A stretch of 11,934 nt of DNA from NCBI GenBank assembly GCA_023397675.1, contig JAEWTV010000034.1, positions 1 to 11,934 of the forward strand, written 5' to 3'. A program made the position numbers and the translations under genes. The notes below the pieces were generated by a model. It was not told the DNA's origin. It saw only the letters and a list, made by a program, of their open reading frames with translations, and ran no database searches. This document shows positions 6,225-11,934 of this stretch, one piece after another. Every line of letters starts with the position of its first letter. The stretch's first letter is position 1. This DNA comes from Bacillota bacterium. Lineage in GTDB: Bacteria; Bacillota; Clostridia; Acetivibrionales; JANLFN01.

Positions 6225-6281
6225 GGGGACGCTTCTCAATTATTCAAATGTAAAAAGTAATGATAATTGAGAAGCGTCCCC
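6225..6281. repeat. inverted doublet of the REP-like repeat (REPIN-like), copies C and D
   Basis: Copy C (6225-6241, minus orientation, GGGGACGCTTCTCAATT) and copy D (6265-6281, plus orientation) are exact reverse complements. With flanking bases the perfect stem is 19 bp (6225-6243 with 6263-6281) around a 19-base A+T-rich loop. Both copies carry G at position 10, unlike the A of the B pair. The structure ends 17 bases downstream of the serine hydrolase stop (6299) and could stop or stabilise that operon's transcript; a TTTTTTATTT run follows on the minus strand about 11 bases beyond the stem. Two inverted REPs forming one hairpin is the definition of a REPIN. Confidence 0.85.
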
Positions 6282-6298
6282 GGAGAATACCCATACAC

Positions 6299-7360
6299 TC
6301 AATCCACCGCCGCAGTGATGCACTTTTCTATAAGCGGCCACCTGTCACCGGCATTTAATACAATTTTGGAGGCTATTGCAACTACGAGGTCTTTTTCCGG
6401 AACGCAACAAATAACGTTTCCTCCGTCTCCCATAGCAGAAAATGAAGAAATGCCATTGTCCTCCCTAAGCCACCACAGATATCCGTACCCATTATATCCG
6501 ATTCCTTCAAGGTCCAGGTGCACTGATGGGTTGATAGATTCATCAATCCATTTTTCCGGAATAATCTGTCTGGTGTCCCACCTGCCTTTATTCAGGTATA
6601 AAAATCCGAAACGTGCCATGTCCATAAGGGTTAATGTAAGCCCAAAGCCGCCTGAACTATTACCATCCGGATCTTTAATCCAACCGGTTGATTTATTGCT
6701 GAACACATCTTCCAATCCAAATGATTGTTTCTGATCAGGTATCACCCTCATGCCCAAAGGCCCAAACAACTGCTCATTGGCAAATTCACGTGCACACATA
6801 CCGGTAGTGCGTGTAATAATTGCCGACAGCAGATGTATTCCGGCAGTATAGTACTGGAATTTACCAGGCTGTCCGCCTTGTCCCAAAAGATTAAGTATAT
6901 ATGCTACCCAGTTTCGCTGTCTTCGCAGTCTGTCAAATGGTTCCTGACCACGTTTGTTTCCTTCCTTCCACGAAAACGGGAAAGGTGCTGTCATAGTCAG
7001 CAGGTGCCTTAAGGTTATGGTTCTTTTTAATATATCTTCAGAATCAGGTATATATTCAGGAAAGAATTCAAGTACCTTCTGATCAATACTTCTTATAAAT
7101 CCGGCATCAATTGCAATGCCGACAAGAGCAGATATTACGCTTTTTGTAATTGAAGCAACATTATGGACATCAAGCGGGCCGCAACCATTATAGTACCTTT
7201 CATAAACAACATATCCCTTGCGGATTACAGCAATTCCGTTTAAATTACTGTACTTGTTATTTATCATGCTCCCAAGTTCATTAATCTTTTCAGGGCTCAT
7301 TCCTATATCTTCGGGCTTTGCAAGCTGCCATTGCGTTGTTGGCCAATATTCCCTATGCAT
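6299..7360 (-). CDS. serine hydrolase of the beta-lactamase / penicillin-binding protein class C family
   Basis: 353 residues. Active-site motifs of the PF00144 fold are visible: S70-I-T-K73 (SxxK nucleophile and base) in NVASITKSVISALVG; a Y-Y-T-A-G segment at 170-174 in place of the YxN motif; and G-D-G-G-N (311-315) in place of KTG. This combination is typical of esterase-like or peptidase-like members and argues against a true class C beta-lactamase. No signal peptide is seen (MHREYWPTTQWQ), so it is probably cytoplasmic. The ATG overlaps the uvrA-like stop by one base (TAATG), with GGGAGG 8 bases upstream inside that gene, so translation is coupled. The inverted repeat doublet lies just downstream. 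The substrate is unknown; a role in modifying or inactivating the compound sensed by the AraC-GyrI regulator is possible inference. Confidence 0.88.
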   Translation of the reverse strand: MHREYWPTTQWQLAKPEDIGMSPEKINELGSMINNKYSNLNGIAVIRKGYVVYERYYNGCGPLDVHNVASITKSVISALVGIAIDAGFIRSIDQKVLEFFPEYIPDSEDILKRTITLRHLLTMTAPFPFSWKEGNKRGQEPFDRLRRQRNWVAYILNLLGQGGQPGKFQYYTAGIHLLSAIITRTTGMCAREFANEQLFGPLGMRVIPDQKQSFGLEDVFSNKSTGWIKDPDGNSSGGFGLTLTLMDMARFGFLYLNKGRWDTRQIIPEKWIDESINPSVHLDLEGIGYNGYGYLWWLREDNGISSFSAMGDGGNVICCVPEKDLVVAIASKIVLNAGDRWPLIEKCITAAVD

Positions 7361-9765
7361 TACAAATACCTCCCTGTAACGGATTCCATATTATTTTTCA
7401 ATGCCTGTGGTGTACCCTCTGCAATTAGTTTTCCGCCCTCGGCTCCTCCCTTTGGACCTAATTCTATAATCCAGTCGCACGCTTTAAGAACAACAGGATT
7501 GTGTTCAATTATAATTACTGAATTCCCCTTGGCTATAAGTTCGTCTATTAATTGTATAAGCTTCGAGGTATCATAAAGGCTAAGACCTGTAGTAGGTTCA
7601 TCCATAATGTAAAGAATATTACCCTTCCGTCGTCTGCCTATTTCTTTGGCAAGCTTGATTCTCTGCGCTTCGCCCCCGCTGAGAGTTGGGGTTGGCTGAC
7701 CCAGCTTAATGTATCCCATGCCTATTCTATCCATTACTTTCAATGTCGAAATAATTCCGGGGTTATCCTTGAAAAACTCAACAGCTTCTGAAACGGTCAT
7801 TTCAAGGACATTGAATATGTTTTTACCCTTATACCTGACGGACAAGGCTTCATCGCTATACCTTTTCCCGTGACATTCCCTGCATGTATTGTAAATATTC
7901 AAATTGTCTCCAAGCCAGATGGTTTCACGGCCGCTGCCTCCGCATTCAGGGCAGGCACCTTTTGAATTGAAAGAGAAATGACCAGCGGACATTTCCATAC
8001 TTTTTGCATCCTGCTGCTGTGAAAAAAGCAAACGGATTTTATCCCAAATACCCACATAGGATGCAGGATTGGAGTTTATGTTTCTACCAATGGGAGCCTG
8101 CGATATTTCTGCAAAGCCTGCAATATGTTCAATACCATCCAGTCTGTCTGCAATTGTTTGAATACCTTCCGGCTCGTCATCACTGTTACTTTCAGCCTCT
8201 TCATTAGAGTTATGGAAATACCCTTTCAGCAGGGGAATCAGGGTGTCTGAAACAAGTGAGCTTTTTCCGCTTCCTGAAACACCTGCAATGCCGACCATCG
8301 CACCTAAAGGGAAAGCTACTGTCACATCCTTGAGATTATTAGTTCTGGCATTCCGTATAGTCAGACAGGGTGTTTCATTTCCTGCTACATTTCTTTTGGC
8401 TTTTCTTTGAGGTATGACAATGTTGCCTGAAAGATACTGACCCGTAATGGAATCCTTGCACCCAAGGAGGCCCTTCAAATCACCCTGATATATAACCTGA
8501 CCACCTTCTGCACCTGCCTTTGGTCCTATATCGATAATATGTTCAGCCATTTCAATAGTATCTTTGTCATGCTCCACGACAATAACTGTGTTACCAAGAT
8601 CCTTAAGTTCAGTTATAGATTTCAGAAGCTCAGTCTTTTCAGATTCATGAAGTCCGGCAGTCGGTTCATCCAGTATATAGATGAGTGAATCCATTTTGGA
8701 GCTGAGATGGGAATTCAAAAACAGCCTCTGTATTTCTCCACCACTTAAACTCGGTAAATCCCTATAGAGTGAAAGATGCCCAAGGCGGGATTTAATCAGG
8801 CCTCTCGTTATATTTAGTATTTCATTAAGGAGGTTCTTACCTAACGGCGTTAATGCTTCTTTATCTGGTAATTCTTCGAGAAATTCTTCAAGCTCAGAAA
8901 CATTCATTTTACCAAGTTCTCCGATATGCCTTCCCCCTAAAAGAACACTTCGTGCTTCTTCCCCAACTCTGAAGCCATGGCACTCAGAGCATTCAGACAC
9001 TGAGTAAATTCCATTCAAATCCTCACCGTTTCTTAAACGTGCCTCAAAAATCCTTGTAAGGCAGTAGCTCCGTTTTTCATCGTTGCCGTTTACCTGATGC
9101 CCATAGATAATCTCATATTTAATTTCATCCAGCAGGTTAGAAAATGGCAGATCAAAATAATTCACATATTTTTTGCTGAGAAGTTTCTTGTAACCCGGCG
9201 TTATTCCTGCTTTATTAAAAACCTCTTCCATAGTTGTGCTATCGTCCGGGACGAGCCTTTCCATATTGATCCTGTAGTACGAGCCACGCCCCGAGCACTT
9301 TATGCACATTCCATTCGGAGTATTGTACGAAAAATAACTTGCCTGCAGGTGTTCCTCTTTGTTACCGCAATTATTGCAAGTAAGGCTGCTGTCTGAAACT
9401 GTCCCGCATACCGGACAGATAATTCTGCCTTCCCTCGAATACAGCAAACTAAGAAGATTAAGGATATTTGTTTTTGAACCAACTGTCGAACGCGGATTAC
9501 TCTGGCGGATAACACTTTGCTGTACTGATACTGCAGGACCTATACCCGAAATACTGTCGAATTTGTCCTCGTCATCAATTCCGGAAAGTATTCCTAAAGA
9601 CTTTAAGTATTGTTTTCGTCCCTCTTCAAAAATGATATCAAATACCAGGCTTGATTTTCCCGAACCGCTGACACCGGTTGCAACGACAAGCTTGTTTTTG
9701 GGAATTGAGATGTCTATATTTTTAAGATTGTGCAGCCGTGCGCCTTTTATTGTAATGTTTTTCAT
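7360..9765 (-). CDS. UvrA paralog (class II / UvrA2-like) lacking the UvrB-binding domain
   Basis: 801 residues from the ATG at 9765, which has AAAGGTGG five bases upstream and gives MKNITIKGARLHNLKN; the in-frame ATG at 9780 has no ribosome site. It has two ABC modules: Walker A GVSGSGKSS at 31-39 and 495-503, signature LSGGE at 340-344 and 695-699, and Walker B LDEPTAGL (365-372) and MDEPTTGL (721-728). Zinc cysteines are C117/C120/C130/C133, C154/C157 with C259/C262, and C605/C608 with C628/C631. Canonical UvrA is about 940 residues; here the CPVCG zinc motif follows the first-half LLSLLYSREG directly, so the ~115-residue UvrB-binding domain is absent. An acidic linker (about 519-534) lies in the second module. 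Class II proteins, including the daunorubicin-resistance protein DrrC, act outside standard excision repair. It is the middle gene of the AraC-GyrI / UvrA / hydrolase operon. Confidence 0.93.
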   Translation of the reverse strand: MKNITIKGARLHNLKNIDISIPKNKLVVATGVSGSGKSSLVFDIIFEEGRKQYLKSLGILSGIDDEDKFDSISGIGPAVSVQQSVIRQSNPRSTVGSKTNILNLLSLLYSREGRIICPVCGTVSDSSLTCNNCGNKEEHLQASYFSYNTPNGMCIKCSGRGSYYRINMERLVPDDSTTMEEVFNKAGITPGYKKLLSKKYVNYFDLPFSNLLDEIKYEIIYGHQVNGNDEKRSYCLTRIFEARLRNGEDLNGIYSVSECSECHGFRVGEEARSVLLGGRHIGELGKMNVSELEEFLEELPDKEALTPLGKNLLNEILNITRGLIKSRLGHLSLYRDLPSLSGGEIQRLFLNSHLSSKMDSLIYILDEPTAGLHESEKTELLKSITELKDLGNTVIVVEHDKDTIEMAEHIIDIGPKAGAEGGQVIYQGDLKGLLGCKDSITGQYLSGNIVIPQRKAKRNVAGNETPCLTIRNARTNNLKDVTVAFPLGAMVGIAGVSGSGKSSLVSDTLIPLLKGYFHNSNEEAESNSDDEPEGIQTIADRLDGIEHIAGFAEISQAPIGRNINSNPASYVGIWDKIRLLFSQQQDAKSMEMSAGHFSFNSKGACPECGGSGRETIWLGDNLNIYNTCRECHGKRYSDEALSVRYKGKNIFNVLEMTVSEAVEFFKDNPGIISTLKVMDRIGMGYIKLGQPTPTLSGGEAQRIKLAKEIGRRRKGNILYIMDEPTTGLSLYDTSKLIQLIDELIAKGNSVIIIEHNPVVLKACDWIIELGPKGGAEGGKLIAEGTPQALKNNMESVTGRYL

Positions 9766-9838
9766 AAATCCACCTTTCATTACTATAAATTAGAGGTGCT
9801 GAAGCTCAGAGGTTTACAGGCTGCCGTATGAAGAGAAA

Positions 9839-10753
9839 TTATAGGGGCTTTACAGGAATGTACAAGTCAACAATGGTCTTTTTTTCAGGGTGCTCGTCCG
9901 GATCGTTCAAATAAATCTCAAAACACGGGCGGTCATCAGGCTGGTAACCGCGTCCAGGCAGCCACCCTCCAAGAAAGTTCCAGGCGCCCATGAATTGGGT
10001 TGCGTCAAGTATACAATGAGCAATTGCATACCTTCCGCCGGGAATAGTCATTTTCCCAATTTCTCCATCCACTGCGGCATCACCATGTATCGTTAAGCAT
10101 ATACTTGTCCTGAACCTTTCTTCGTCAGTTACTTCAGAATTATCATGATACAGGGAAAGAACTCTGGTATCCCTATGGTCAATTAGCCCTCTCGCATCGG
10201 CCCAACCGAATAACTTATCAAGAAGCTTACGGAAAAGCTGCGGTTCCCCTTTGAACATACCGGTATTGCGTATATATATAACCGGCATTTCCTGTATGTC
10301 CTTTGCTTCAACACTTACAACCCCATTATATGTGAAAGATTTTAAATCGTCTTTTCCAGTCTTGCTTTCCACTTTGCATTTCTTGCTTTTCAGTATACTG
10401 TTATCAGCCCTCAGCTGGCTTGCACTAAACCCGAAATGTTTCATGAAGGCTCTTGAAAAGGAAGCCTGATTTGAAAACCCAAATTTCAATGCTATATCGG
10501 CTATTGTATCTTTAGGGTTTCCTGTAATACTTAATGTTGCCCTCTCCAGCCGGATTCGCTGAATATATTTTGAAGGCGGCTCTCCTACAATTGAGCAAAA
10601 AACTCTATGGAAATGGTATTGGGAGAAATTCGCTACACCCGAAAGTACTGCAAGTGACAATTCTTCATTTATGTTAGCTTCTATATAATCCTGGACCTTG
10701 TTTATCCTTGATATGTACTCTTCCCGCAGGAAGGCATTGTTGGAACTAACCAT
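9839..10753 (-). CDS. AraC-family regulator with a C-terminal GyrI-like effector-binding domain
   Basis: 304 residues from the ATG at 10753, with AGAGGTG 8 bases upstream; the GTG at 10762 lies inside that ribosome site. Residues 12-115 are a typical AraC double helix-turn-helix: YIEANINEELSLAVLSGVANFS, then SQYHFHRVF, and the second helix pair DTIADIALKFGFSNQASFSRAF (82-103) with KHFGFSASQLR. A linker (116-146) leads to a GyrI/BmrR-like domain (147-303) with EMPVIYIRNTGMF at its start, GGRYAIAHC (239-247) and CFEIYLNDP (277-285) near its end. Rob- and SbmC-type relatives bind hydrophobic or amphipathic molecules, often drugs. The gene heads a minus-strand set; the UvrA-like gene follows after 73 bases. 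It probably activates this operon in response to a small molecule. No operator was recognised. Confidence 0.93.
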   Translation of the reverse strand: MVSSNNAFLREEYISRINKVQDYIEANINEELSLAVLSGVANFSQYHFHRVFCSIVGEPPSKYIQRIRLERATLSITGNPKDTIADIALKFGFSNQASFSRAFMKHFGFSASQLRADNSILKSKKCKVESKTGKDDLKSFTYNGVVSVEAKDIQEMPVIYIRNTGMFKGEPQLFRKLLDKLFGWADARGLIDHRDTRVLSLYHDNSEVTDEERFRTSICLTIHGDAAVDGEIGKMTIPGGRYAIAHCILDATQFMGAWNFLGGWLPGRGYQPDDRPCFEIYLNDPDEHPEKKTIVDLYIPVKPL

Positions 10754-10801
10754 GGTTTTCACCTCTCGATTAAGCTTCTCACAACAATTTTATCGTAATA
10801 T

Positions 10802-10845
10802 AAAAAGGATTACCACATTATGCTAATAATTAGCCTGTGATAACC
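10802..10845 (-). terminator. rho-independent terminator of the methyltransferase gene
   Basis: Read on the minus strand, an 11-bp stem (10835-10845 with 10807-10817) encloses a smaller palindrome (GCTAAT-A-ATTAGC, 10822-10834) and is followed by TTTTTA (complement of 10801-10806). The two imperfect positions become G-U pairs only in the minus-strand transcript, which supports this orientation. It starts 44 bases after the methyltransferase stop and separates it from the AraC-GyrI operon. Confidence 0.75.
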
Positions 10846-10889
10846 CTTAAAGCGGCTTCTTTTCATATTCCGTCAAACCTTAATTCTGT

Positions 10890-11612
10890 TTATTTTGCCT
10901 CTATAATAAGCATAAATGAGTTTTCTTTGTCAAAATCATTTTTCTTGAAATCTCCGTATGCATGGAACTCCTTGAATCCTGCGTTCTTAAGCATGGAAAC
11001 CGCCTCATCATACAACAAAGGTGTAAGAAATATCTCATTTTCAATTGTCCTGTCTTCAACAGACAAAATTGTTTTGAATGCAATTTGCCCATTTTTATTG
11101 CTATAAAACCGTTCAAATTTTAGTGGGACAACATCGTTTACTATAGTCGGAAGAGATTTTACATTTTTTGAAATTACCCTGTCAAAATTAATTATCTGAA
11201 AAATAAACCTGCCGTCCTTTGTAAGCAGGCTGCGAACATCTTTGAAAAAGGCACTGATTTTATCAAGGTTATCTAGATGCACTACTGAATTCCCTATACA
11301 ATAAACAGCATCAAATGAACTTTTATCAAACTTGGTGTGTAAATCCTGCATATCTGCCTGAAGGCACTTTACTCTGCTTTCTGCAATGCTGATCTTGTCC
11401 CTTAAGGCTTGGATCATTTCCTTATCTATATCAACCGCAGTTACATCAAACCCAAGTTTACCAAGCTCAATTGAATAGTCTCCCGTGCCACAAGCTACAT
11501 CAAGAACGGACTTTTTGGGGGGTCCTATACACTCAGCTAAAAAATTTACAGTATCCCGTGACACAGGAAAAATAAAATCATAATACTTTGAAATGGCATC
11601 ATAAAAAACCAT
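10890..11612 (-). CDS. class I SAM-dependent methyltransferase
   Basis: 240 residues with AAGGAAGTG seven bases before the ATG. The Rossmann-fold methyltransferase motifs are clear: motif I SVLDVACGTGDYS (35-47) binds SAM, the acidic end of strand beta-2 is VTAVDID (57-63, D61), motif post-II is CLQADMQDL (about 83-91), and motif IV-like FDAVYCIGNSVVHL (about 98-112) follows. The N-terminus YDAISKYYDFIF is common in methyltransferase_25/11 proteins of small-molecule type. The ~100 C-terminal residues form the variable substrate-binding part. The acceptor cannot be told from sequence; nothing marks it as a DNA or rRNA methylase. It is transcribed in the same direction as the AraC-GyrI operon but is separated from it by a terminator, so it is probably a single-gene unit. 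Confidence 0.88.
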   Translation of the reverse strand: MVFYDAISKYYDFIFPVSRDTVNFLAECIGPPKKSVLDVACGTGDYSIELGKLGFDVTAVDIDKEMIQALRDKISIAESRVKCLQADMQDLHTKFDKSSFDAVYCIGNSVVHLDNLDKISAFFKDVRSLLTKDGRFIFQIINFDRVISKNVKSLPTIVNDVVPLKFERFYSNKNGQIAFKTILSVEDRTIENEIFLTPLLYDEAVSMLKNAGFKEFHAYGDFKKNDFDKENSFMLIIEAK

Positions 11613-11934
11613 TTGATCACTTCCTTAAGTTAAGAGTTTATCTCTTTACTCTTCTATTGTGCTCCGTCACATTCCTGCGCATACTCAACTATAACATACA
11701 ATAATTATTTCTAATTCGCTCTATTACGGTTAACGAAACCCAGCCCGAATTGCTGTTCCGCTGCCTGCCATGTATAATTGGTTTCAGATGTGAAGCAAAC
11801 CTGGGATGTCCGGGATAAGCTTGTTGTTTGAACCTACAATTGAAATAAGGGAGTCGGATGTGAAAAGCGAAGCCAGGCCCCAGTTTAATCCGCCATATGG
11901 CACAAGTCATATGCAACGGCAGGGGAAGGCTGAA
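11613..11934. other. gene-free end region with a G+C-rich, possibly structured block (mobile element edge?)
   Basis: From 11613 to about 11720 the DNA is A+T-rich leader of the methyltransferase gene and holds a small inverted repeat (AAGAGT 11632-11637 with ACTCTT 11648-11653). From about 11721 to the window edge the G+C content rises: 29/60, 27/60 and 27/54 in the last three lines, unlike every other gap here. Small pairings occur: CAGC/GCTG (11741-11744 with 11752-11755), CCTGG/CCGGG around GATGT, and the palindrome GCCATATGGC. A minus-strand frame is open from the edge to 11689, but its composition (no ribosome site, His/Arg/Pro-rich peptide) looks accidental. Such a block resembles the structured non-coding end of a group II intron or another RNA-bearing element; I could not confirm a GTGYG intron start or any transposase end. 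Confidence 0.35.

Noticed and set aside
191..6281. The five short repeats as a CRISPR array
   Set aside because: Copies are dispersed over 6 kb, in both orientations and without regular spacers; no cas gene is present.
6267..6734. 155-codon plus-strand frame opposite the serine hydrolase gene
   Set aside because: It starts inside the inverted repeat and is antisense to clear SxxK-fold coding; no supporting start signals.
6299..7360. Calling the serine hydrolase a class C beta-lactamase
   Set aside because: SxxK is present, but the YxN and KTG motifs are replaced (YYTAG, GDGGN) and there is no signal peptide, so antibiotic hydrolysis is not supported.
7360..9765. Calling the ABC protein the housekeeping UvrA
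   Set aside because: About 140 residues shorter than UvrA, with the UvrB-binding region missing, and placed in an operon with a drug-type regulator.
9359..9793. 144-codon plus-strand frame opposite the 5' part of the uvrA-like gene
   Set aside because: Antisense shadow of the Walker A and zinc region; no ribosome site.
11689..11916. 75-codon minus-strand frame at the right edge, open to the window end
   Set aside because: No ribosome site, odd composition and short; more likely an accidental frame in a structured G+C-rich block. A longer sequence would be needed to revisit it.

Overview
The window looks like a chromosomal stretch from a low-G+C, spore-forming Firmicute, most likely a clostridium. 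The reasons are A+T-rich intergenic DNA, strong AGGAGG-type ribosome binding sites, TTG/ATG starts, clostridial families (EFR1 flavodoxin-ferredoxin, YccF) and a Cys-rich protein resembling spore-surface proteins. A Ruminiclostridium-like host is only a guess. All functional names come from reading the translated proteins; no database search was run.

Layout. The left edge (1-119, minus) holds the first 39 residues of a REP-associated tyrosine transposase (RAYT, Y1/HUH family). Next to it is one copy of a short repeat, AATTGAGAARCGTCCCC in consensus. Four more copies lie in later intergenic gaps as two doublets (2941-3035 direct, 6225-6281 inverted). A Cys-rich small protein (314-769, plus) follows. 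It converges on a two-gene minus operon, an Lrp/AsnC regulator followed by an EFR1-type flavodoxin/2[4Fe-4S] protein (2065 down to 847). A metallo-beta-lactamase-fold hydrolase (2172-2927, plus) diverges from the regulator. It faces a very A+T-rich beta-propeller lipoprotein gene (4285-3059, minus), and the direct repeat doublet and a hairpin sit between them.

Three closely spaced minus genes come next: macro-domain deacetylase, YccF membrane protein, MTA/SAH nucleosidase (6145 down to 4412). After the inverted repeat doublet comes the most interesting cluster (10753 down to 6299, minus). It contains an AraC regulator with a GyrI-like ligand-binding domain, a short UvrA paralog without the UvrB-binding region, and a penicillin-binding/serine beta-lactamase-type hydrolase whose start codon overlaps the uvrA-like stop. 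This reads as a small-molecule-sensing, DNA-protection or drug-resistance cassette; that role is inferred. A SAM-dependent methyltransferase with its own terminator lies upstream (11612-10890). The last ~235 bases are unusually G+C-rich, apparently non-coding and possibly structured, and may be the edge of a mobile element that continues past the window.

The best candidates for something under-described are the RAYT with its family of inverted and direct repeat doublets, and the AraC-GyrI / UvrA2-like / serine hydrolase operon.
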